Source: Streptantibioticus_C sp963761325 (GTDB lineage Bacteria > Actinomycetota > Actinomycetes > Streptomycetales > Streptomycetaceae). Taken from it: a stretch of 64,000 bases of DNA. The position numbers and the translations under genes were made by a program. Positions within the stretch are counted from its first letter, which is position 1. The number at the start of each line of letters is the position of its first letter. Shown here in pieces: positions 56,926 to 64,000 of the stretch. The stretch spans positions 186,001 through 250,000 of the forward strand of contig CAVXGZ010000001.1 in assembly GCA_963761325.1 (NCBI GenBank). Direction: 5' to 3'. The notes below the pieces were generated by a model that had not been told where the DNA came from, did no database searches, and saw only the letters and a program-made list of their open reading frames with translations.

Positions 56926-58038
56926 TCAGCCCGCCGTGGGGCGCAGCCAGTCCTCCGCCGGGGTGCGGTCGGCCATCCGCTGCTCGGCGAGCCGGTCGGC
57001 CGCCGCGGCCGGCGGGATGCCGTCCGCCGCCGCCCGCTCGAAGATCGCCAGCGTGGTGTCGTAGATCTTGGTCGCCTTGGCCTTCGCCCGGTCGAAGTCG
57101 AAGCCGTGCAGCTCGTCGGCCACCTGGATGACGCCGCCCGCGTTGACCACGTAGTCCGGCGCGTAGAGGATCCCGCGGTCGGCGAGGTCCTTCTCGACGC
57201 CGGGGTGCGCGAGCTGGTTGTTGGCCGCGCCGCACACCACCGATGCGGTCAGGGCGGGCACGGTGGCGTCGTCGAGGGCGCCGCCGAGCGCGCAGGGGGC
57301 GTAGACGTCGAGCTCCGCCCGGATCAGCGCGTCGGTGTCGGCGACCGCCTCGACCTGCGGGTACGTGCTGCGGATCGCGGCCACCGCCGCGTCGCGCACG
57401 TCGGTCACCACGACCGTGGCGCCGTCCGCCAGCAGGTGGCCCACCAGGTGGTGGCCGACCTTGCCGATGCCGGCGACGCCCACCCGGCGCCCGGCCAGCG
57501 TCGGCTCGCCCCACCGGGCCCGGGCGCTGGCCCGCATGCCCTGGTAGACGCCGAACGCGGTGAGCACCGAGGAGTCGCCGGCGCCGCCGTTCTCCGGCGA
57601 GCGGCCGGTGGTCCACGGGTTCTCGGTGGCGACGACGTCCATGTCGGCCACGTAGGTGCCGACGTCGCACGCGGTCACGTAGCGGCCGCCGAGCGAGGCG
57701 ACGAACCGGCCGTAGGCGCGCAGCAGTTCGGGGGTCTTGTCGGTCGCCGGGTCACCGATGATGACGGCCTTGCCGCCGCCGAGGTCGAGGCCGGCCATCG
57801 CGTTCTTGTAGCTCATGCCCCGGGCCAGGTTCAGCGCGTCCGAGACGGCGTCCTCGTCGCTGGCGTAGGGGAAGAACCGGGTGCCGCCCAGCGCGGGACC
57901 GAGGGCGGTGGAGTGCAGGGCGATGACGGCCTTCAGGCCGCTGGAGCGGTCCTGGCACAGTACGACCTGCTCGTGTCCGCCCTGGTCCGATCGGAACAGT
58001 TTGGAGACCACGGATTCCCGTGGAATGACGTCGGTCAC
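56926..58038 (-). CDS. vdh: Valine dehydrogenase (Glu/Leu/Phe/Val dehydrogenase family)
   Basis: A 370-aa NAD-dependent deaminating dehydrogenase. ALHSTALGPALGGTRFFPY, LDLGGGKAVI with catalytic Lys, VGTYVADMDVVA, the nucleotide motif GVAGIGKVGHHLV and CGAANNQLAHP are typical. In Streptomyces the orthologue oxidises branched-chain amino acids and feeds polyketide precursors. GTG 58038 has GGGAG upstream. Between purM and bldC, the usual Streptomyces position as I recall. Confidence 0.9.
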   Translation of the reverse strand: MTDVIPRESVVSKLFRSDQGGHEQVVLCQDRSSGLKAVIALHSTALGPALGGTRFFPYASDEDAVSDALNLARGMSYKNAMAGLDLGGGKAVIIGDPATDKTPELLRAYGRFVASLGGRYVTACDVGTYVADMDVVATENPWTTGRSPENGGAGDSSVLTAFGVYQGMRASARARWGEPTLAGRRVGVAGIGKVGHHLVGHLLADGATVVVTDVRDAAVAAIRSTYPQVEAVADTDALIRAELDVYAPCALGGALDDATVPALTASVVCGAANNQLAHPGVEKDLADRGILYAPDYVVNAGGVIQVADELHGFDFDRAKAKATKIYDTTLAIFERAAADGIPPAAAADRLAEQRMADRTPAEDWLRPTAG

Positions 58039-58209
58039 GGTGGTGACTCCCGAGGTGTTTGTGCGCCCTCCGGGAGGGTGGGGAGGGCTGGTTGAGCACA
58101 GCGTAGGCCCAGCGGGCGGATCCGACCCACGCAGTGTCCCGGATCACGCCCCCAGGGGTGACGGGCGTGAAACGATGCCGTACGAGGACGTCGGCGAGGG
58201 AGCGTTTGA

Positions 58210-59094
58210 GTGGGCTTGTCACCGGTGGCGGTCCCTTACGCCGCGTACCTGCGGGTCTACGAGCCGCTCGCGGCCTTCCCCGAGCCCGAGCGGGGGTACT
58301 GGAAGGGCTACGCCGGCTCGGTGGAACCGCGCACCGCGCAGGACGAGTTGCGCCAGGCGCTGGCCGACCTGGTGCCGGTGCCGCCGGTCCCGGTGCCGGT
58401 CCACGAGAGCCGGGACGCGTTCGTCACGGTGGTCGACGGCGTGGTGCACGTCTGCCCGTGGCGGACCCGGCTGCGCGGCTGGCTGGCGCTGGCCGAGCTG
58501 GCCGACCAGTGGCCCGGCCCGGTGCTGGACGCCGTGCTGCCGCCGGTGGTGCGCCGGCAGGCCGCCGCGGACTACGAGAGCTGGCGGGAGCGCAACCCGG
58601 ACGCCCGGCCGTGGATCCGGTCCGCCAACTGGCACGTTCCGGTTCGCTGGTTCGTGCTCTTCGGCGACGAGGACCGGGCCTTCCAACCGGCCGGTGAGCC
58701 GGGTTCCGCTCCGGATAGCTCAGGTGAAGACGAACGCAAACGGCGTTCCGCGCCCGTTCTGCGCTACCGCACCGCCATGGTCCAGGCCCGCCGCCGGGTG
58801 GCCCGCGGGCTGCGGGTGCTGCGCGACAGCCTGGAGGAGAGCCCGCTCATCGACGGCCTGGTGGACGTCGGCCGCTGGCTGGAAGAGTTCCACCCCCGGT
58901 CCCTGGTTGAGCTGGATTACGGGGGTTTGGTCCACGCGATCCCGGAAAGTCGATTGTCTGACGACCACAGCGCGGCAGACGTCGCCGAGGGTCTGGCGGC
59001 ACTGCGGGCAGGCGACGCGAACGCGGCCGGTGAGGCATACGGCCGGCTGACCGAACGCTGGCGCGGTGTGCGCGATCTTCAGTTCGCCAGCTGA
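58210..59094 (+). CDS. Conserved hypothetical protein upstream of bldC
   Basis: A 294-aa soluble protein starting at GTG 58210 with GGGAG about 7 nt upstream. YAAYLRVYEPLAAFPEPER at the N-terminus and HVPVRWFVLFGDEDR in the middle look conserved; the C-terminal third is helical and ends in TERWRGVRDLQFAS. I do not recognise a known fold. It is divergent from vdh and precedes bldC by 476 bp. Confidence 0.75.
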   Translation: MGLSPVAVPYAAYLRVYEPLAAFPEPERGYWKGYAGSVEPRTAQDELRQALADLVPVPPVPVPVHESRDAFVTVVDGVVHVCPWRTRLRGWLALAELADQWPGPVLDAVLPPVVRRQAAADYESWRERNPDARPWIRSANWHVPVRWFVLFGDEDRAFQPAGEPGSAPDSSGEDERKRRSAPVLRYRTAMVQARRRVARGLRVLRDSLEESPLIDGLVDVGRWLEEFHPRSLVELDYGGLVHAIPESRLSDDHSAADVAEGLAALRAGDANAAGEAYGRLTERWRGVRDLQFAS

Positions 59095-59125
59095 ACTCTG
59101 GTTCGTCGAGGGCCGGGCGATGTGT

Positions 59126-59158
59126 ACCCTTACCCAACGCTTATCCCGGGGTAAGGGT
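59126..59158 (+). other. Inverted repeat in the long bldC upstream region
   Basis: ACCCTTACCC (59126-59135) pairs with GGGTAAGGGT (59149-59158). An inner CTTATCCC (59140-59147) could compete for the right arm, so two alternative hairpins are possible. It lies 32 nt after the preceding stop and may be its terminator. The rest of 59095-59570 holds a small inverted repeat GTGAC-TGATC-GTCAC (59314-59328) and no gene I can support. I could not assign the bldC promoter with confidence. Confidence 0.45.
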
Positions 59159-59570
59159 TGGTTGACTTCTGGACATGTTCACGTACAGAGGGCGACCAAA
59201 GGGTCAAGCGTGACGGAGAGCACCTTTGGCACTCTTGCGCGCATACCCAACCCTCATGCCAAAATAGGACAACTTCGTGCTCTTGGGGCGTCGCAAGGCG
59301 TCTTGATCGCACTGTGACTGATCGTCACGCTCGGGTGACTGTCCGCTATGGCATGGTCCATCGGCATCCGCCGAGCTTGAACACCTGAGAGGGCAATTCC
59401 ATCGGTTTGGCCGCTGAGGCTGGACAGATGGTGTAGTTGTAGTGCCGAGGACAAGCCGTTCGTCCTATTACCGACTCGGCTCGCGTCCGCCCATTTCGGG
59501 CAACGCGGGTCAAGGTGCAGAATTTAGAGGAATGAACCGTGATGGTTCGGTTCTCCCGAGGAGGCCGCTC

Positions 59571-59777
59571 ATGACCGCTCGCACCCCTGATGCCGAGCCG
59601 CTGCTGACCCCCGCTGAGGTCGCCACCATGTTCCGCGTTGACCCCAAGACGGTCACTCGCTGGGCCAAGGCCGGCAAGCTCACGTCGATCCGCACGCTCG
59701 GTGGCCACCGCCGTTACCGTGAGGCGGAGGTCAGGGCTCTGCTCGCGGGTATCCCGCAGCAGCGCACCGAGAGCTGA
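59571..59777 (+). CDS. bldC: Developmental regulator BldC
   Basis: A 68-aa MerR-like DNA-binding protein without an effector domain. LLTPAEVATMFRVDPKTVTRWAKAGKL is the helix-turn-helix and LGGHRRYREAEV the wing. BldC binds head-to-tail on direct repeats and holds Streptomyces in vegetative growth before sporulation. ATG 59571 follows GAGGAGG. The long upstream region and a 3' UTR of about 220 nt to the next terminator are notable for so small a gene. Confidence 0.97.
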   Translation: MTARTPDAEPLLTPAEVATMFRVDPKTVTRWAKAGKLTSIRTLGGHRRYREAEVRALLAGIPQQRTES

Positions 59778-59994
59778 GACGCAGCTCACCCGGGCTGAAC
59801 TCACCGTGGGCGAGGCGCAGCTCGCCGCGTTGGGAAGCGGCTCACCGGGTGGGCGACGGGCTCAGCGCTCCGCAGCAACACCCCCGTTCCACCAGAACCA
59901 CCCCCAGCCCCACCCCGGGCGACTCCCGGTTCCCCAGCCGGACCGTCGCCCGACCGCACCCCCAGGTCCCTGTCCCCATCAGGGTTGCCGCTTC

Positions 59995-60033
59995 GATCGC
60001 GTCGGACTCCGCCGGGTCCGACGCGATCTTTTT
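59995..60033 (+). terminator. Intrinsic terminator after bldC
   Basis: GATCGCGTCGGAC pairs perfectly with GTCCGACGCGATC around an 8-nt loop and is followed by TTTTT. It is the best Rho-independent terminator in the window. Between the bldC stop and here (59778-59994) I see no gene. Confidence 0.85.
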
Positions 60034-60128
60034 GTTGGCATCCTTTTGTGTGCGGAAGAGTGCAATTTCACATATTAAATTGACGGTCCCTCAAGAGGCC
60101 CGGGGTTCCACTCTCCGCCGAAGTCTTT

Positions 60129-60146
60129 GAGTGACACCTGTCACTC
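60129..60146. terminator. Small palindrome after the DUF6274 gene
   Basis: GAGTGACA-CC-TGTCACTC, a perfect 8-bp inverted repeat about 52 nt past the DUF6274 stop on the minus strand. Could be a weak terminator or a protein-binding site. Confidence 0.35.
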
Positions 60147-60198
60147 GCAGAACTCTTGCCGCCGGTGCGGCACATGCGGTATTGGGCGTTCCGCTCGG

Positions 60199-60432
60199 TC
60201 ACCGGGTGTCGCGGGACTCCAGTGCCAGCCGCAGCAGCCGGTGGCACACCGCGCACTGCCGGGTCAGGTGGCCTCTGGCCGCCGAGGCCGACAGGTGCGC
60301 CCGGAGCAGCGCGCGCGTCTCGTGCCAGGACGACGGCGTCCGGGGCCGCACGGGCGCCTGAGACGCCCGCTGTTGGCTCTCCAGCCCGTTGATGGCCGAT
60401 TGCTCAGGTGTGCGTTCCGACGTCCCCGACAT
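60199..60432 (-). CDS. DUF6274 family protein
   Basis: A 77-aa protein starting at ATG 60432. The C-terminal ~45 residues, WHETRALLRAHLSASAARGHLTRQC followed by AVCHRLLRL, match what I recall of DUF6274, with a CxxCH pair that may bind metal or haem. The N-terminal ~33 residues are low in conserved character, so a later start is possible. It lies between bldC and tRNA-Asp; the region 60433-60619 has no gene I can support. Confidence 0.6.
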   Translation of the reverse strand: MSGTSERTPEQSAINGLESQQRASQAPVRPRTPSSWHETRALLRAHLSASAARGHLTRQCAVCHRLLRLALESRDTR

Positions 60433-60619
60433 TCGCTTCCACCGCCTCCCGGCCGCGTCCGCCCCCACGCCAGAGGTACTCGCCCCCCGCCCACCCGTCA
60501 AGACGCCCGCCCCGCCCACCGCCGCTTTCCCCGCTGCGCGTTTTCCGCCCCGGCGGACACACCGACGAGGCCCTTCGACGGGCGGCTCCGCCGCCGGGCG
60601 CGGCCTCGACCGGACACGA

Positions 60620-60654
60620 CCGAGGCCCGCATCCGGATCGGATACGGGCCTCGG
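60620..60654 (-). terminator. Terminator after tRNA-Asp
   Basis: CCGAGGCCCG (from 60620) pairs with CGGGCCTCGG (to 60654), extended by ATCC/GGAT-type inner pairs with a mismatch, 8 nt past the tRNA 3' end on the minus strand. Confidence 0.65.
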
Positions 60655-60661
60655 TTTCACC

Positions 60662-60739
60662 TGGCGGTCCTGACGGGATTTGAACCCGCGGCCTCCACCT
60701 TGACAGGGTGGCGAGCACTCCAAACTGCTCCACAGGACC
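60662..60739 (-). tRNA. tRNA-Asp (anticodon GTC)
   Basis: Acceptor GGTCCTG/CAGGACC, D-arm with GG, anticodon loop CTGTCAA, T-arm GGGTTCAAATCCC, discriminator G and encoded CCA. All conserved positions are present. Confidence 0.95.
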
Positions 60740-60798
60740 AGGCTGCTTGGCGTTGCGTGGATGACTCTACAGCAGGTCAGGCCCACCGGTCGAACCGA

Positions 60799-63700
60799 TC
60801 AGGGCCAGGCGGCATCGATGGCCTTGAGCACGCGTTTGTCCGACACCGGATACGCCGTGCCGAGGGCGTGGGCGAAGTAGCTGACCCGCAGTTCCTCCAG
60901 CATCCAGCGGATCTCGGAGACCTCCGCCGGGACCGGCCGGCCGGGCTTGAACGCGGCGCGCAGCTCGGCGTATTCGGCCCGCAGCTCGTGGACCTTCTCC
61001 ATCCGGATCCGGTCGCGCTGGGCGCCGGACGGCATCTGCTGCAGCCGGCGGTCCACCGCGACCAGGTAGCGCAGCAGGTCCGGCAGCCGGCGCACCCCGG
61101 AGGCGGTGACGAAGCCGGGGTGGACCAGGCCGGCCAACTGCTCCTTGACGTCGGTGAGGTTCGGCACCAGGACCAGGCTCGTGGTGGCCTTCAGCCGTCG
61201 TTCGCAGGAGTGCCAGGCGGCCAGCACCTGCTGGACCCGGGCCACCGTGGCCACCGTGGCGTCGGTGATCTGCGCCCGCACCAGGTCGAAGAGCTTGCGG
61301 AAGCCCTCCTCGTCCCAGGCCGGGCCGCCGTGGTCCGCGATGAGCTTGTCCGCGGCGGCGGTCACGCAGTCGTCGAACAGCGCCTGGACACTGCCGTGCG
61401 GGCTGCGGGCCAGCGCGAGTTTGGCCTCGTTGGACAGCTTGCCCTGGGCGAACTTGGCCGGATTCGACGCCAGCTGGAGCAGAATCAGCCGGCGGGTTCC
61501 GCGCCACATCGCCTCGTGCTGCTCGGCCTCGGTGTCGAACAGCCGCACCGCGACCGACGCGCCCTCGTCCAGCAGCGCCGGGAACGCCTTGACCGGATGG
61601 CCGCCCCGGCGCATCTCGAAGGTGCGCGGCAGCGTGCCGACCGACCAGGTGGTGAGGCCGCCGCGCTGCTCGATGCCGATGCTGTCCGCGGCCCGGGAGA
61701 TCGCCTCGCGGGTCTTCGGCTTGAGCCGGTGCCTCAGCTCCTCCAGGTCCTTCGCCTCGGCGATCTTCCGGCCGCGTTCGTCGATGACCCGGAAGGTCGG
61801 CTTGAGGTGGTCGGGCACCTTGGACCAGTCGAAGTCCTCCGGGTGGACGGCGACCGCGCCGGCCCGGTGCAGCTCCCGGGCGAGCACGCCGGCCAGCGGG
61901 TCCGGGCCGGCCACCGCGCGCTGCAGGAACGCCTTGGCGTGGTTGGGCGCGGGCACGTAGTGCCGGCGGATCGGCTTGGGCAGCGACCGGATCAGCTCGG
62001 TGACCAGCACCTCGCGCAGCCCCGGGATCTGCCAGTCGAAGCCGTCCGGGCTGACCTGGTTGAGCACCTGCAGCGGGATGTGCACGGTCACGCCGTCCGC
62101 GTCCGCGCCGGGCTCGAACTGGTAGGTGACCTTGAACTTCAGCCGGCCCTGCCGCCAGGAGTCCGGGTAGTCGTCCTTGCTGACCGCCTCCGCGGACTCG
62201 TTGATCAGCATGGAGTGCTCGAAGCTGAGCAGCTCCGGCTCCTCGGCGCGCTTGTGCTTCCACCAGGAGTCGAAGTGCGCGCCGGACACGACGTGTTGCG
62301 GCAGCCGCTCGTCGTAGAAGTCGAAGAGCGCCTCGTCGTCGACGAGGATGTCCCGGCGCCTGGCGCGCTGCTCCAGCTCCTCGACCTCGCCCAGCAGCTT
62401 GCGGTTGTCGTGGAAGAACTGGTGGTGGGTGCGCCAGTCGCCCTCGACCAGCGCGTTGCGGATGAACAGCTCGCGGGAGACCTCGGGGTCGATCCGGCCG
62501 TAGTTGACCTTGCGTTGCGCGACGATCGGCACCCCGTAGAGGGTGACCTTCTCGTACGCCATCACCGCGGCCTGCTTCTGCTCCCAGTGCGGCTCGCTGT
62601 AGGTGCGCTTGACCAGGTGCTGGGCGAGCGGTTCCACCCACTCCGGCTCGATGCGGGCGTTGACCCGGGCCCACAGCCGCGAGGTCTCCACCAGCTCGGC
62701 GGACATGATCCAGCGCGGCGGCTTCTTGAACAGCGCCGAGCCGGGGAAGATCGCGAACTTGGCGTTGCGCGCGCCCAGGTACTCGTTCTTCTCGGTGTCC
62801 TTCAGGCCGATGTGCGACAGCAGGCCGATCAGCATCGAGGCGTGGACCCGCTCGGGGTCGGCGTCCTGCTCGTTGAGGTGGATGTCCATCGTCTTGGCCA
62901 CCGTGCGCAACTGGCTGTAGATGTCCTGCCATTCGCGTATCCGCAGGTAGTTCAGGAACTCGTTGCGGCACATCCGGCGGAACGCGGAGGACGACAGCGC
63001 CTTCTGCTGCTCGCGCACGTACCGCCACAGGTTGAGGAGGGCGAGGAAGTCGCTGTTGTCGTCCCGGAAGCGGGCGTGGCTCTGGTCGGCCTGCTGCTGC
63101 TTGTCCGAGGGGCGCTCGCGCGGGTCCTGGATGGAGAGCGCGGCGGCGATGACCATCACCTCGCGCGCGCAGTTGTTGCGGTCCGCCTCCAGCACCATCC
63201 GGGCCAGCCGCGGGTCGACCGGCAGCTGGGACAGCCGGCGGCCGACCGGGGTGAGCCGCTTGCGCGCGTCCTGGTGCGACGGGTCCAACGCGCCCAGTTC
63301 TTCGAGGAGTTGGACGCCGTCCTTGATGTTGCGGCTGTCCGGCGGGTCGATGAACGGGAAGCGCGCGATGTCGCCGAGGCCGGCCGCGGTCATCTGCAGG
63401 ATCACCGAGGCGAGGTTGGTGCGCAGGATCTCCGCGTCGGTGAACTCCGGGCGGGTCAGGAAGTCGTCCTCGGAGTACAGCCGGACGCAGATGCCGTCCG
63501 AGGTGCGCCCGCAGCGGCCCTTGCGCTGGTTGGCGCTGGCCTGGCTGATCGCCTCGATCGGCAGCCGCTGGACCTTGGTGCGGTGGCTGTAGCGCGAGAT
63601 GCGGGCGGTGCCGGGGTCGACGACGTAGCGGATGCCGGGCACGGTCAGCGAGGTCTCGGCGACGTTGGTGGCGAGCACCACCCGGCGGCCGGTGTGCGGC

Positions 63701-64000
63701 TGGAAGACCCGGTGCTGCTCGGCGTGGGACAGCCGCGCGTACAGCGGGAGGATCTCGGTCAGCGGGAAGTTCCGCTTGGCGAGCGCGTCCGCGGTGTCGC
63801 GGATCTCCCGCTCGCCGGAGAGGAAGACCAGGACGTCGCCCGGTCCTTCGCCCTGCAGTTCGGCCACCGCGTCGATGATCGCGGTGACCTGGTCGCGGTC
63901 GCCGTCCTTGGCGTCGCCGCCGGCGCTCTCCTCCAGCAGCGGCCGGTAGCGCACCTCGACCGGATAGGTGCGGCCGCTGACCTCGACGATCGGGGCGTCG
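60799..64000 (-). CDS. hrpA: ATP-dependent RNA helicase HrpA, 3' part
   Basis: The gene runs off the right end; about 1,067 C-terminal residues are visible. The second RecA domain has DVLVFLSGEREI, LATNVAETSLTVPGI and QRKGRCGRTSDG (motif VI), followed by the HA2 and OB domains and the long DUF3418-type C-terminal region of HrpA. Walker A and DEAH motifs lie beyond the window. It acts on structured RNA; in E. coli it rescues stalled ribosomes. Downstream on the same strand is tRNA-Asp. Confidence 0.93.
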   Translation of the reverse strand, partial: DAPIVEVSGRTYPVEVRYRPLLEESAGGDAKDGDRDQVTAIIDAVAELQGEGPGDVLVFLSGEREIRDTADALAKRNFPLTEILPLYARLSHAEQHRVFQPHTGRRVVLATNVAETSLTVPGIRYVVDPGTARISRYSHRTKVQRLPIEAISQASANQRKGRCGRTSDGICVRLYSEDDFLTRPEFTDAEILRTNLASVILQMTAAGLGDIARFPFIDPPDSRNIKDGVQLLEELGALDPSHQDARKRLTPVGRRLSQLPVDPRLARMVLEADRNNCAREVMVIAAALSIQDPRERPSDKQQQADQSHARFRDDNSDFLALLNLWRYVREQQKALSSSAFRRMCRNEFLNYLRIREWQDIYSQLRTVAKTMDIHLNEQDADPERVHASMLIGLLSHIGLKDTEKNEYLGARNAKFAIFPGSALFKKPPRWIMSAELVETSRLWARVNARIEPEWVEPLAQHLVKRTYSEPHWEQKQAAVMAYEKVTLYGVPIVAQRKVNYGRIDPEVSRELFIRNALVEGDWRTHHQFFHDNRKLLGEVEELEQRARRRDILVDDEALFDFYDERLPQHVVSGAHFDSWWKHKRAEEPELLSFEHSMLINESAEAVSKDDYPDSWRQGRLKFKVTYQFEPGADADGVTVHIPLQVLNQVSPDGFDWQIPGLREVLVTELIRSLPKPIRRHYVPAPNHAKAFLQRAVAGPDPLAGVLARELHRAGAVAVHPEDFDWSKVPDHLKPTFRVIDERGRKIAEAKDLEELRHRLKPKTREAISRAADSIGIEQRGGLTTWSVGTLPRTFEMRRGGHPVKAFPALLDEGASVAVRLFDTEAEQHEAMWRGTRRLILLQLASNPAKFAQGKLSNEAKLALARSPHGSVQALFDDCVTAAADKLIADHGGPAWDEEGFRKLFDLVRAQITDATVATVARVQQVLAAWHSCERRLKATTSLVLVPNLTDVKEQLAGLVHPGFVTASGVRRLPDLLRYLVAVDRRLQQMPSGAQRDRIRMEKVHELRAEYAELRAAFKPGRPVPAEVSEIRWMLEELRVSYFAHALGTAYPVSDKRVLKAIDAAWP

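Noticed and set aside
60433..60786. 5' extension of the minus-strand frame at 60199-60786 across tRNA-Asp
   Set aside because: It runs through the tRNA and its terminator; only the part after ATG 60432 looks like protein.

Overview
The window is very GC-rich actinobacterial chromosome. bldC, an Lsr2-type protein next to purSQL, the dnaK-grpE-dnaJ-hspR operon with HAIR operators, valine dehydrogenase, DUF3073, many GTG starts and many leaderless-looking genes point to Streptomyces or a close Streptomycetaceae relative. Most of it is conserved core; the accessory parts are the left end and the block at 41.8-47.0 kb. Layout: 0-1.2 kb is a short element remnant bounded by a 44-bp duplication of the 3' end of a tRNA-Gly(CCC) gene and carrying a small toxin-antitoxin-like pair. 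1.3-4.3 kb holds a zinc-ribbon protein, dcd, a Yip1 membrane protein and an MFS exporter. 4.4-6.7 kb is a membrane Fe-S oxidoreductase. 6.9-14.5 kb is the heat-shock region (dnaK, grpE, dnaJ, hspR, then clpB) with HspR operators before dnaK and clpB. 14.5-21.5 kb is mixed housekeeping (YbjN protein, aminotransferase, DUF2617, SRPBCC protein, aldose epimerase, pyrE, fba, DUF3151). 21.6-25.6 kb is a tightly overlapping tryptophan-to-anthranilate operon (kynA, kynU, kynB-like hydrolase) ending in a cytochrome P450. 25.7-30.3 kb has a truncated haemoglobin, an ABC exporter with a divergent MarR-type regulator, and a divergent diacylglycerol-kinase-like protein. 

From 30 to 56 kb the purine genes dominate: purA, purD, purC, purS-purQ-purL, purF and purM, interleaved with an aminotransferase and GntR regulator, a 2-TM SLATT-like protein, a degenerate M48-like membrane protein, a dimethylformamidase-like protein and a five-gene toxin/immunity block (41.8-46.9 kb). 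That block has a WXG100/CpnT-N-like export module, a deaminase toxin, a SUKH-deaminase fusion, a SUKH-4 immunity protein and a P-loop NTPase with a beta-propeller-like half. Three tRNA-Gly genes (GCC twice, UCC once) sit beside the Lsr2-type gene; the UCC tRNA lacks the D-loop GG and has GTGC in place of the GTTC of the T-loop. The right end carries DUF3073, vdh, bldC, a DUF6274 protein, tRNA-Asp and the 3' part of hrpA. 

Five otherwise normal genes (Fe-S oxidoreductase, dnaK, the P450, the ABC permease, purL) are broken by single-base indels, ten of them in about 900 bp of purL. Correcting them restores family-length proteins in every case, so I treat them as probable sequence errors and annotate the genes as present. 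Gene ends are repeatedly marked by long perfect GC hairpins with 2-5 nt loops and no U-tract; the one good U-tract terminator follows bldC.
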